A stretch of 62,000 nt of DNA from Adiantum capillus-veneris (Eukaryota > Streptophyta > Polypodiopsida > Polypodiales > Pteridaceae). Numbering within the stretch: the stretch's first letter is position 1; every line of letters starts with the position of its first letter. Of the stretch, positions 34,699-46,299 are shown piece by piece. The notes beneath the pieces were generated by a model. The model was not told the origin of the DNA and made no database searches. It was given only the letters and a program-made list of their open reading frames with translations. The stretch spans positions 97,860,855 through 97,922,854 of the forward strand of contig CM043943.1 in assembly GCA_014529385.2 (NCBI GenBank). Reading direction: 5' to 3'. A program made the position numbers and the translations under genes.

Positions 34699-35092
34699 GA
34701 CAGAACCAAGCGAATAGGGCCCTTCGGAGATTCTTGGGGGCCCTACTCGCTTGGTACTGACTCAACTAACGTCACCACTTATGACATTAGCACACAGGAC
34801 ATAACCCGTCGATATGACATTAGCGCAAGGGACATAACCAAGCAAATAGAGTTGTTCAAAAATTCTTGGGGGCCCTACTCGCTTGGTTCTGACTCAACTA
34901 ACGTCAACTCTTATGACTTTAGCACACGGGACAGAACCAAGCGAAGAGGGTCCTTCGGAAATTCTTGGGGACCCTACTCACTTGGTTCTTACTCAACTAA
35001 CGTCACCTCTTATGACATGAGCGCACGGGGCCGAGCCAAGCAAAATAGGACATTGAGGGGTACTCGAGGCCCAGCATTCGCTTTGTTATGAA
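34699..35092. repeat. Motif cluster IV (8 alternating copies) upstream of gene 5
   Basis: Copies are at 34699 (-), 34746 (+), 34831 (-), 34878 (+), 34930 (-), 34974 (+), 35030 (-) and 35078 (+). The typical pair AACCAAGCGAATAGGGCCC and GGGCCCTACTCGCTTGGT is separated by about 15-20 nt, a strong hairpin. The local variant changes GTACTG to GTTCTG and the opposite arm to CAGAAC. The last copy ends about 35 bp before the gene 5 ATG. Confidence 0.82.
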
Positions 35093-35126
35093 ACCAAATA
35101 GTTTTGGCTTGCTTTTTCTTTCAGTC

Positions 35127-36891
35127 ATGGGGATCATAGTCCTGGAGATAGACGTGAGCGAGGATACATGTGAACAAAAACTATTCACATTCTTATATAA
35201 CGCCCGTGCTCATCACCGTGCACCAGAACTATCAGAAATGTTCAATGCAGAGTTTTCTATACAGATGATTATAGATTGCTCCTTTGAGTACCTACAAAAC
35301 CATTTGCAGCAGTATGAGGTAGTCACTTGTGACAATTCCATGACAGTTGATGGCATGAGATATGTGCACCCTGCCGACCTTGACCCTGACAAGAGTGCTT
35401 CAAGGAGACTGAATCGCTGTCTTGAAAAGTGTCCCTCCAATGCACTACTTGTACAAGACAGGTGTATGAAGCACTTTAAAAAATGTCGATTATTGGAATT
35501 CTACCATGGGTTTGTCTATTACTTATACTTGCAGACGGATGGCGAGTCAGAGACTTCGCAGTCAACAACTTTCGGTAGTTGTCCATTGGCGCCGGAGGAA
35601 GAGGTAGAGGATGTGGAGGTGTAATTCAACCCAGAAGAAGAGCGGGAAGAGGTACTAAAGGAAACATATGATGTGGGCTTAGCTCTTGTTTCTCTTGCGG
35701 ATGCAGCAATAGGGTGCAGGCAAGAAAGCCCAAGTATGGAAGCAACTTTGCCTCTCAATTGTGCCCCCAGCTTTGCTATGGCGGGCGACACCCACTATAT
35801 TCTGCTCACAGATATCATGCATGAGCTCAATATACGGGAGGACTACTGCCTAGTGGCAATTGCAAATTTTTGTAAAGCAGACATGGGGTTTGTGGACGAT
35901 GATGGAGTAGACCAATATCTTATTGCTGACACAGATGTCTGCGACTCACAGTTCACTTCAGGGTCGCAACTGATTAAAGATACGTTCAATGAGGCGAAGT
36001 CCGGAGAGGCCAATTTGCCAATAGATGAGCAGTTTGAATTGACAAAAAAACAACTCGGCTTGGAAAACATGGGTAGACACGTGGCACACGAAGATCATGT
36101 AATGAATAGTCAGTCTATTCACTTGTGGGGGAGGTCGATGCTGGAAATGGACGAGAAACCATATGGTAATTTTTGTCGATCATTTAGATGGTATTAGAGA
36201 TGGCCGAGTGATAAAATATCATGAACTTTTTTTTTTGCTGCCAGGTGCTAGTGTATGACGATAGTTTCCTTAGAAGAGCTAGAGGCTCACGCCAAGAGCT
36301 TGTCACTGGAGTCCAAGGCAAGGATGCGGCGTTGTCTCACTACATCGGGCATTTCAACCACAAAAAGGTTTGTAGAAACAATTCAAGTACTTGACAATTG
36401 TACTCATCTCACTTACGGCCCATAAACTCATTGCAATTATTATGTAGATCATAATATACCACAAGGAATATTCCGATGACAATGCAAAGTTCCCTCTGTT
36501 TGCAATGAAAGCTATTACAAGACTGTGTGGTGGGCACCCCCTCCCACTAAATGCATAAAGAGTAATTCTGATTGAAAAACAGTTTGCTCTACGTGTATTT
36601 GGCATTGGGTATGGGTGCCAGGCACTCAGAGCCCCCTATTTCATGTCCTACACAGCTCAGGCTCTGACTGCAGGGGTTGAAGACCCGAAAAGCTTAGATC
36701 CATACAATAAGCGGTTGTTTCTGAGGGAAAGAAGACGCATGATGCCCGTAGGGATGCTGCCATCAACAGAGGAACGAGCTCGTCTACAAAGCTTGCACAT
36801 CGAAGAGGTACAAAGTGAGGAGGAAGGAGGTGCATCAAAGAGGATAAAAACGAAGGGCTCAGGTCCATCTTCTCCCGCTCCTGACTCGTGA
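35127..36891 (+). pseudogene. Island F gene 5, unknown three-exon protein
   Basis: ATG at 35127 (MGIIVLEIDVSEDTCEQ), just after a TTTCTTTCAG acceptor-like site. The frame holds to a TAA at 35622, resumes acidic (NPEEEREEVLKETYDVG) and runs to donor ATATG|GTAATT (36165). Intron 36166-36251 ends GTGCTAG and gives VYDDSFLRRARGSRQEL. Intron 36368-36447 (GTTTGTAG...TTATGTAG) joins in phase 0 to IIYHKEYSDDNAKFPLF. A TAA lies at about 36558, then the frame continues to a basic C-terminus (RLFLRERRRMM, SKRIKTKG). The N-terminal segment with FLYNARAHHR, EYLQNHL and RYVHPADL might be a divergent H2A-like fold with an enlarged loop 1. Otherwise unknown. Confidence 0.5.
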
Positions 36892-37302
36892 CCGGCGCCA
36901 CCTCGCATGGCGCTCCACCACTTTGAAGCTCCCCAAGCCATCTGTTTCTTCTCTTTGCGGATGTGTTGTAAAGACCGTGTAATTTCTTAAGAAGTTCCTT
37001 CTGCCTTGCTCTATGAATTAGTCGTCTTTAAGTCCATTGGTGTAACTCTAATAGGCTATTGGTCTTTTCTTTTCCTCCCCCATGTCGAGTGTGCTTAAAA
37101 TAACCTGTTCTTGCCATGTAGTGGGTTTTTTCCATGCCTTGTGTGAACCATATTGATAGTGAGCCGTATATCTTAGCAAAATATGGACCATGGTTGAACA
37201 GTATGTGCTGCATTGAAATAAAACAAAATGGTCAGTTGAGTACAATTTAAAATTCTGTTTTGTATACGTAGAATGACAACCTACCATGTAATGTGTGATA
37301 TG

Positions 37303-39455
37303 TTACCCACCCCACCCTATAAGGTAAGCCTTTTTCCAATCCAGCAAGGCTGCTTGAAATGACGTGAGCTTACTTTGGTCCCAAGAATGTTGCTCAAGGT
37401 AGTGGAAAATTTTATCTAGTGATTTCCACACGTTCGCCTTGTGATTCTGGATTGCCCCACCACCAGCATTGTCTTTAACCACTTTATGTAATTGTTTCCA
37501 TTTTTTCAACAGGATTCTCCTTTCTTCTCTATCTGAATCTTTGAGGCTAAGCCCAAGAAACCTTCTTGCCTTCACTCCGCCTATCGATGCTTTCCTCGGT
37601 ACCTTGTACCGACTTCAAGACATCTTAGGGTCCTCTTCGATTTTGACATTGCCTCCATGCAAACCAATGTCTGAGAGCACTCCCTCTAATTCTTTGATCA
37701 CTCTTTTTGACTCACTCTCTGGCTTTAATGTCCATGCAAAACATATGTACAAATGAACCACCTTTTCAATTATTCAACAGAGTGCATGAAGTGTACAGAC
37801 GTGAACTCTACTCATAGGAATATCAAGCACTGGTTTAAAAGTTTTATCTTGAAGATGTCTGTTGGGAGCTCTAATCCACTGCACACTCTCAAGTGATTGT
37901 GCATCAGCCATGCAATATAAGCATGGATTTGCAACAGCTGCTCCGTGTGTTATGTTGTACATACACTTAAGAGTCTTTAAGTCACATGCCATGTGCCATT
38001 CCACTGTGTAGTCGCCAAATCCTTCCACTGAAAGAACGGCTCCGTTTCTTTGTTCACTGATGATAGAAGGAATTTGGGTGTGACTAAAAACCCAATCGAG
38101 GATTCAAAATTTTCCTTATCAACCTGCAGTGAAAAATGAAAACACAAAATCAACAACCAAATAATCAATATTTTTGTTATCAAAGATTGAACGAAGTATA
38201 CCTGAAATGATCCTAGAGATAGAATGTTGTTTTCTGATTGCACGCTAAAGTATCATGGATCCTCTTTCGTTATTGATGGATCCAGAGCTCTGTTCATGAG
38301 GGTAATGGTGACTCTCTCCAACTTCTTGTTCTTCAGGACCTCGCACTCGTAGAGCTTCAAAACAAACTTGAGAACCCCACCACACTCGTCTCGACTGATG
38401 TCAAATAAGTGAACTGCATACCTTTGCAATGCTTCAAGATCAACGAAGAGGTTGTTGTGCTCGTTAAACTGTACCTCTCTGCCGCCCTTGCCTAAGAACG
38501 TTGCTTCAATATGGAATGGTGACCCAAGTTTCTCAAACACCTCATCGTTTACGTGCCGGCGACCGAGCAGCCTTTACATGTGATGGCTTTTGCAACAATG
38601 ATCCTCTCTGTAGTTTATTTTGAGATTTTATAGCTTGTGCTTTGAAGAGTGCCCTGTATCCCATTTGCTTTATGCCACTCTCATCAAGTATTGCTTGCAC
38701 TTCCATTGGTTCCAGCTGATTCTCGTTCATGAAGGAGGTAAGTAGCCTCCCTTTCAATTTAAAAAAATTTTTCTGAGTTATCATCTCTTCAACTACTTCT
38801 TTTGGAACTAGACGGCTGTAATGCACTCCAGCATTGAAGCCTGCACCGTTCGAGTTTGGATGCAGTAAAGACCTGCCAAAAAATCACAATGCGTTATGAT
38901 CATGTATAGGAAAGTAAGTGTATCCACTTCTTAATGAAGCACATTGAAGAAACAAACTTCGAGTTACCTTAAAGCTCGTATTCGTTTTTTCAGGCCACCA
39001 CTACCAACCTTCATGTTCTCAAGGTTGCACAGATCTCGTTTTCTTTTCCGACTACCAAGCACGGTGTCTTTCTCTCGCAAACTTGTGATTTTCTTCTCAA
39101 GGCCTTGGATTGTCTCTTTGTTTGATGAAATCTTTTGAGAGCATGCTTCATTAAGTTTCTTCAGCTGCATTTTCTCCATTGCCAGGAAGTTTCTTTGCCT
39201 TTCCGCATTCAATCCTCTCATTTCCAAATGTTCGGTGTATCCCAATAGCCCATCCTTGCCATCGCCTGTGAAATGTAAGAGGTTAGTGATATTAGCAAAG
39301 GGAGGTGGCGCATTTGTCGTAGGATCCTTTGGATAAATAGACCCATCGGTCCACAAATCCAAATGATGTTCCTTGTTTGTCCTTCTAAGTTCTTTCTCCC
39401 ATTGAGATAAGAAAGACTCCCTCCTACGTTTCTGCAATGGTGCGTACTCTTGCAA
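37303..39455 (-). pseudogene. Island F gene 6, multi-exon protein with CxxC motif
   Basis: Exon from about 39455 to 38968 (coiled coil: LEMRGLNAERQRNFLAMEK, KKITSLREKD). Intron 38873-38967 (GTAACTCG...TTTTTTGGCAG) joins in frame to LLHPNSNGAGFNAGVHYSRL. A one-base shift near 38560 leads to VFEKLGSPFHIEATFLGK. Intron 38124-38201 (GTATAC...TCACTGCAG) leads to VDKENFESS. Another shift near 38030 gives a part with YTVEWHMACDLKTLKCMY and ANPCLYCMAD, a likely zinc-binding C-x2-C. TGA codons near 37790 and 37610 follow, then LKKWKQLHKVVKDNAGGG and a stop at 37303. Overall about 600 residues, nuclear-looking. I recognise no named family; a transposase-like role is possible. Confidence 0.5.
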
Positions 39456-39929
39456 TACATCAACATGAAGATGATGTGTGTTCTTTTTTGGGTAAGTGTT
39501 AAAGATGAAGGGGCCATGGATTGTAAGTTCAAATTAGTGTTTTCATCAGGAAAAGATGCGTTCTCCATTCCTAGAGTTGATAGAGAAGAAGACGGAGAAA
39601 TGTCTCAGGTTTTGGGAGGGAAAGTCATATTCTCAAGTTTAGAGTTGATAGAGTTCGTGTGGCTTATGTTTCTGGAGGGAACGCTTGTAAGTTGGCATTT
39701 CAAATCATTAGTCATACGATTAGTTGGATTCCTGACAAGAGAACGAACGATAAGAATGATAAAGATGGCGGCTACCTACCAAAGAATGTCATTTTGTCTT
39801 TTTGTTGCGCAGAAAAGTATCACATAAAATGCACAAGTTAACATTTTCATTTTCTCTTTCTAAGCCGACGTGGCACTTCTTACAGGGCCCAAAAGTGAGT
39901 CCAACTTTCTTCTAATGTGTAGTTGATTC
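39456..39929. other. Junction between island F and gag-pol E
   Basis: A plus-strand frame (39450-39840) contains AMDCKFKLVFSSGKDAF and YVSGGNACKLAFQII with a shift between. It has no known motif and could be the 5' end of the retroelement or the edge of the island. No terminal repeat or target duplication is visible. Confidence 0.3.
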
Positions 39930-42627
39930 TTTCAGTCAACCTCAGTATTCTATACCAAACCCCATGGGAACATTACATCCCAGAGAGTCAATGGCTACAA
40001 ATCGGGGTAGTGTGGTTCCTATCTCTACACATACCGCAGTAGGTCCGGACATTTGCAGCCACACCATCACATTTGCCTCCTAGTAGTAGATTCGTGGCAG
40101 TAGAGCCAACGAGAGCAACCCATGACATCCATGATGTACGAGAACGATTAAGTCGAGACACGGGAGCATTGAGATTGGTCACAAACCATAAACGGATGAG
40201 GCCATCCCAGATAGCGAAGTGCGTGCCAAAGAAGTATAGTAGATCAGGGGATCCATATGCCCATCTTTTGCTCTTCAAGCAAGTCTTAAGAGCGAAGCAG
40301 ATCACTAATTTTTATACTCAATATGAGAGATTCGGGCTGACCTTGAAAGGGACGGCCTTAACATGGTTTCAACCTTTGAACCCTGAAACTTGTCCGAATA
40401 TTGAACATGTATTACAGGATTTCGCAGAAGAATTCTCAAAACGAGTTATAAAGCATAATATTGTATCACAGATATATGCTTTTAAACAAAAGGAGAACAA
40501 AAAAGTGAAGGAAGCATCCTTGAGATTCAAGCAATACATTGAGTGGTGCCCAAGGAGAGAATTATCGTAGGACGAGAGATTGTCTGTGCTCTTCATTGAA
40601 AGACTTAGAAATGAAACCTTGAAAAAGGACCTTCACTTAAAAGCCTGTAGCACATTTGAACAGGTTACAAGGGAAGCGTTATATCTTGTTGATAACTGCA
40701 AAGCATATGGGGAAGTGTCAGAGGATACTAATTCAGTAACCAGTGGCTCTTCATCTATTAAGATTGAACCCTCTACCAAGAAATATGCTTGGGCTTCTTT
40801 GATGCTGACAGCTGACCAAATGATAGAGGAAGTAACGAAGAGAATGCAGCAACATATGAGATCAAATCCGATGATGAGACAGTCTCAGACGAGGAAATGT
40901 GACATATGTGGGGGGGATCACCCGATGCCGTGGTGCACACAACAGCCGAAAGCACCAGTAGCGAATGGACAAGTACTGAAATGGTGCGCCATAGAGCAAA
41001 AATGGACGAACCATGGCACGGATGAGTGTTTTTACAACAAAAACTATGTGAGGGAAAGGCCGTATGGACCTCCAGCAAGACCACCCCAACCACCTCCTCC
41101 AAAATATCAAGTTGGGCCAAATGTGAATATGGTAGCAAGACAGACAGACCTCAACCTGTGTTGGGTCAACAACCTCCTTTACCATAGGAAAATAGAGCCA
41201 TGATTAGGTATGCTCAACCTTACGAAGCATCACCAGGAACAAATAATACACCTCAAATTTCTTATTACAAGGAACCGAATGAGCCTTATGTAACAGAACC
41301 TGAACCACAGATGTACGTAGACAAAGCCTATCAACCGTGGGGAAATAAGGAGGGTATGGCACCACCAACGTATGTAGCACAACCTTCGAGGGATCAATAT
41401 TTGGTGGACGAAAGAACGCTAATGCTCATTGCAAACCAGAACTACAAACCAAGAGGATATCCTAATAGGGTGGGACAACCTATGGGATCACCTCCTCAAA
41501 ATCAACCACCAATTGAACCGTGCTATAAATGTGTAAGTACAGATCATTGGGAGCGTAGTTGTCCTTTCAAAGGCAAAAGAGTGAAAAATTTTGGGTTTTG
41601 TAACGGGTGTGGTGTGAATCACATACTGCCAGATTGCCCAAGGAATCCGGACAACAAGGGAAAAGCAACTATGAATATTGTAGGGGTGTTACCAAGTGCA
41701 AGCAATGGATCAGAAACCGAACCCATGATCCAAATCAATGCGGTAACCAGAGCCCAAGCCAAGGACTTAGAGAAAAACAAGCCTTTGGAAGAAAAGGTCG
41801 AGTTGCCAATACCCACAGAAAACGAGAGTTTATCTGTGAGAACACAGCGGAAATCCTGGAAGGTGAAACGAAACAGAATGAAAGCAAGAAGGATAAAAAC
41901 CCAAATTACCATGCAAAATGAATTACATGAAACTAAAGAGCAACTCAAACAAGAGAGAGATAGTAAAAGTGCTGAGGACAACAACAAGCCGAGGAAAGCA
42001 TCCTCAGGGGGATCAGTCTTGGTCGAGAAAGTGCTAGAGCCTTTAGATGCTCTATTACAAGTATATGAAGCAAGGCTAAAAACAAACCAAACCTTAGAGC
42101 AGAGATGGTTGACTTATCCTCAACCAAAAGTGGAAACGAAGCATTTGGAAATGTGTAAACACCTTATTGAAACAGCCCAGGCACTGATGAAACCTAATGC
42201 GATTAGAACCCCAGAACAAGAAGTGTTGATTCGCAAAGAGCGAGAAAAACTAAAGATCGATGAATCAAAATAAGTAAATGGACCCAAGCCTGAAACTATA
42301 TTGTCATTGGATCACCGAGTGGTGCCAAACACCACTGATGATGCTAAGTCAATGACTATAATGCCAATTCCAGAAGTGGAAGAACAATGGCCACAACACT
42401 TATGGGAAACCATTAGAAATAGAAAGGATGGAAGCGCGACGTTACAATCTGCACCAATTCATGAGGTTAACATGGACAACGAATTTTATCCAGAAGATAT
42501 ACAATTGCTGTATGGAGATGCAGGAACGGAGGTTTCGATGGAAAGCAAAGCTCAATCCCTGAAAACCCTACCTCCATTTATAGGTGAACATGAGGCACAA
42601 TCAGAGATAAGATTAGTTCCATCCTAG
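39930..42627 (+). pseudogene. gag: Element E gag with three zinc knuckles
   Basis: After a proline-rich lead (PQYSIPNPMGTLHPRES) the gag core appears: YAHLLLFKQVLRAKQITNF, LTLKGTALTWFQPLNPE, VLQDFAEEFSKR. A TAG (40568-40570) is followed by the rest of the core (ERLRNETLKKDL). CDICGGDHPMPWC (C-x2-C-x3-H-x4-C) comes next. A frameshift near 41150 leads to CYKCVSTDHWERSC and CNGCGVNHILPDC. Then come lysine-rich spacers, a TAA at 42271 and a TAG at 42625 in the same frame. Three knuckles and a very long gag fit the Tat/Athila (OTA) group. Confidence 0.8.
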
Positions 42628-43190
42628 ATGAGAGCTATTCAACGAATGATTGACTCAAAAAGTCTTCAAGAGATGTTGTCAATACTTGTAACATGCACAA
42701 TCACACTATCAAAACTCTTAAGAGATAGACCACACTTATGGGAAGACATGGGGAAACATTTGGAGAACAAAGAAATAAAGATTCCTCTTCAGACAAACCC
42801 TACGGTAGAAGAAAACAAACGGAAAGGTCAACCCAAAGCCCAACCTATGCCCATAAACAAGGTCGGAGATTACTGTGAAGGTGAGGAAGGTAATGCAAGC
42901 TTACCTGTCGAATATCAGGATATAAAGACAATAGCTATCCTAGATAGTGGAGTGGGAGTTGCAATTGCTACAAAGAAAATCTGGGAGAAATGGGGCCATC
43001 CAGCTCTAAGAAAGACGAGAATGAAACTGCAACTCGCAGATGGGTATGCAGAGAGACCATTGGGAGTCCTGGACCCAAATAGTTGTAACTTCGTGTGGAA
43101 TTAACTATGAGCACACCTTTGTCGTGGTAGATTTCGTAAAAATGAACAACTTTGACATTATTTTGGGGTGACCTTTTATGCGTCAACTCA
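42628..43190 (+). pseudogene. Element E aspartic protease (first copy)
   Basis: It is in the same frame as gag. The retropepsin active site is AILDSGVGVAIATKKIW (D-S-G), followed by KLQLADGYAERPLGVL. After a frameshift near 43090 the C-terminal part is TFVVVDFVKMNNFDIILG, a TGA, then PFMRQL, the usual D-x-I-L-G-x-P-x-(L/M) box. It lies between gag and RT as in Ty3 elements. Confidence 0.75.
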
Positions 43191-44086
43191 AAATGATACA
43201 AGATTGGAGGTACGACCAAATTTACCTAAGGCGTGAGGAGCTAATAACGAAAATCAACATGAAGGATCACAGCTATAGAGACGTTGCAAAAACACCAGTG
43301 CAAGAATTTGATTCAACCACAGTGAATGGAAAAGAAATACCCACGTGGTTACAAACAAAAGCATAGCATCTGATTGTGGAGACTTAATCAAAGAGGAATG
43401 TGTATTGGAAAGGTCAGTAGAAGACGAGGCTTATCGCCCAGAACCTTTCCCTGAACATTTATTTGAGCCATTTGGGTGGACTCAAATATTGTCAACCTTG
43501 GATGTATGTCTTAGCGAATGCACACCTACAAAATTTTGTGACGATGAAGGATACGACCTAGTAACGTTGCAAATGGCTAGCATCATCCTTGAGTCAAGAA
43601 CAGAGAGCGAGGAACAAGAAGAACCACTACTTGAGACTGAGTGTAAAAGAATAGCTAATGAGATATCTGTATTGGACGATAGGAATCGAACAGAGGAGGA
43701 ATTCACAGACTCACGAAGCAATGACCTTCCATCACTGGGTGAAGAAATCCAAATGATAGATGCTGATAACGAAATATCAAGTGGATCAGAGACGAATAGG
43801 AAGTATATGTCAAGATCGGATAGGTTTTATCAGTTTCCTAACCAAAAACCTAGTCGACAAGAGCGGTATAGATCAAAGAGAAAAGGAAATCAAGAGCGAA
43901 TAAGCATAAACCCATGCCTCTTGTCAATGACAAAACGGGATATCTAAGGCTTGTAAAGCTGACGATTGTGTCAAAGACAAGGTCACTCGCCGGTTTATCA
44001 AAACTAAACCATGGAAAAACAACAAGAAGAACAAGCGCGAAAAGCAAACAACTGAGACACATAAGGACGGGGAAACAGGGTCTAGA
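43191..44086 (+). pseudogene. Element E acidic linker between protease and RT
   Basis: Frames 43178-43366 and 43345-43947 are acidic and low in known motifs (SRTESEEQEEPLLETE). A stop follows (TAA 43945), and then a basic stretch precedes the RT frame. This is probably the spacer seen before RT in OTA elements; no function is assigned. Confidence 0.45.
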
Positions 44087-45991
44087 ATGACCAAAACAGA
44101 GAGGAAAACAGAGTACAATAAGCTCAAACAGACCCTCAAAGACATATGGACAACTGAAATGGAAACAGATGAGGACACGAATTCTGACAAGATGGATGTG
44201 TCGTCCCATTATAAGAAGTATACCATACAAGATAGAAAAATCATAGTGCAACAACCGATGAGAGAATTGAAGGAACCTGGTACATCATACGACGGTCCTG
44301 AAAAAGCCAAACGAATAGATCTAGCGGAGCCAGGAGAAGATCCAAAACCTGCATATATTGCCACGGATCTTACTGAAGAAGAGGAAAAGCTTTTGATAGC
44401 TTCTCTGAAACAGTATAGAGATGTGTTTGCATGGTCATACAAAGATCTTAAGGGGGTGGATCCAAGTTTCTTTCAACACACAATACCCCTTAAGAATGAC
44501 GCCAAACCAAGCAGACAACGTCCTTATACTTACAATGAGATGTTTGCAAGGAAGATCAAGGAGGAGATAGATAAGCTGAAAGAGGCAGAGTTTATTTACA
44601 AAATTGAGCACACTGACTGGGTCTCACCGATTGTGGTGGCCCCAAAGAAAAATGGAAAGTTGAGAGTATGCGTCAATCTCAAGAAAGTAAACGCTGCTAC
44701 AATTCGGGACAACTATCCCCTACCCATTATTGGTCATGTAATAGAAAGAGTGGCAGGAAAATAAGCTTACAGTTTCTTAGATGGATTTTCAAGCTACAAC
44801 CAACTCGCAATAAAGCCAGAGGATCAGCACAAGACGGATTTTGCAACTGAATGGGGCATTTTTGCATTCAGGGTAATGGCTTTTGGCTTAACGAATGCAC
44901 CAGCCATATTTCAGAGGCTGATGGGTCATGCTTTTAAAGAATATCTAAGACAGTTCTTAGAAATTTACATGGATGACTTGTGCGCTCACTCTCTCGTAAG
45001 ATTGGAGCACATAGAGCACTTGACCAAAGTGTTCAAAAAATACAGACTGTATCGGATTTGGCGGAATCCGGAGAAATCTGTCTTCATGGTAAGACAAGGC
45101 AAAATATTGGGACATATAGTGTCCAAAAATGGTATTTTGATAGACATGGAGAAGATCAGCGTAATTGTTGATCTACCACGACCACTAAAGATAAAGAAGG
45201 TATAGGCATTTATGGGCCATTGTGGATATTATTGCAGATTTATCTACTCATACGCTATAACTGCAAAACCACTTTACGCGTTGATAACTAAATTTGAGTG
45301 GATAGATGAGTGCGAAAAATCTTTTCAAACTTTGAAGCAAAGATTGATATCCGCTCCAATTTTGAAGGCTCCGGATTGGGAAAAGATATTCCACATCCAC
45401 GTAGATGCATGAGCATATGCTATAGGATACATACTTGCACAACCTGGAGAAAAGAACATGGATTTGCCAATCAGTTACTCCAGTAGACAACTAAACAGTG
45501 CAGAGAAAAATTACACAACAACTGAAAGGGAGGGTTTGGGTATGATCTATGCTGTGAAAAAGTTTAGACATTACCTACTTTCCAATAAATTTGTATTCTT
45601 CATTGATCACCAAGCACTGTTGTACTTGGTAAACAAACCTTGCAGTACGGGGTGGATTGTACGATGGTTCATCATACTACTTGAGTTTGACTTCACGGTT
45701 GTAGTCAAAAAAGGAACTATCCACCAAAGAGCGGATCATTTATCTAGAATGGTGCATGGAGAAAACCTTGTAGGAGTTGATGATGATTTATCAGATGCAT
45801 ATCTCTTCAACATAGAAATGGTTCCAAGATGGAGCGAGGATGTAATTCCTTTGTTGACTATTGGGCCATTGAATTTGACAAGACAACCATCTACCATTGC
45901 AGCATCTAGATCATTGGTAATGCTGGCTGGAAGGCTATACAAACAGGGATCGGATCAAATCCTTAGGCTTTGTGTTGAATCAAGTGAATAG
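44087..45991 (+). pseudogene. pol: Element E reverse transcriptase and RNase H
   Basis: Single frame with stops at 44762, 45203, 45410 and 45989. RT blocks: DWVSPIVVAPKKNGKLRVCV, NYPLPIIGHVIERV, FLDGFSSYNQLAI, AFGLTNAPAIFQRLMG, and the catalytic YMDD at about 44969. The connection is MGHCGYYCRFIYSYA. RNase H acids are in HVDA (then a TGA), TEREGLGMIYA, FIDHQALLYLVNK and HQRADHLSRM. This is plant Tat/Athila-like by RT style (KPSRQRPYTYNEMF). All catalytic residues are intact despite four stops. Confidence 0.9.
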
Positions 45992-46299
45992 GACTTGTAT
46001 GTAAACCAGTCCCATGTACAAACAACAGGGATTCACAATGGACATGCACAGGCGTATCAAAGATTGATGAGAATGGGTGTATATTGGCCGAAAATGCAAG
46101 TGTTCATAAGCATATCAAATCATGTATTATCTACACTTTTCAAAAGCCGATAGAATACGCGACTTTATTCAAATTATCTGTAGCACCCAGATGGAGTAAC
46201 TACATTGTAGAATATCTCACCACCGGAATACTGCCTACAAGGATGAGTAGAACGTATCAAAACGATCACGAAAGAGGCAGAAAACTATGTATTGATTGA

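Larger units (their letters stand above)
27717..39455. other. Island F: decayed multi-gene unit with introns and a shared repeat motif
   Basis: At least six genes lie in the order +, -, - (histone H3-like), +, +, -. Several have short GT-AG introns whose removal keeps the frame (80, 86, 80, 95 and 78 nt). All carry one or more nonsense codons or frameshifts. About 29 copies of one motif lie in four clusters between them. No RT, integrase, helicase or known transposase was recognised, and no terminal repeats were found. It sits between retroelement ORFs, so it is probably an insertion or capture. Candidates are an unknown large DNA transposon, an endogenised virus-like element or a captured host segment. 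Confidence 0.5.

Noticed and set aside
27717-39455. All stops in island F could be explained by C-to-T change or by U-to-C RNA editing of stop codons
   Set aside because: Every stop codon can arise from CAA, CAG or CGA by one C-to-T change, so the pattern carries no information. U-to-C editing is known for organelle transcripts of hornworts, ferns and lycophytes, not for nuclear genes, and frameshifts are present as well.
41195-41210. ATGA stop-start overlap in element E gag as a reinitiation signal
   Set aside because: The alternative frame upstream (PQPVLGQQPPLP) shows a simple indel near 41150, so the overlap is accidental.
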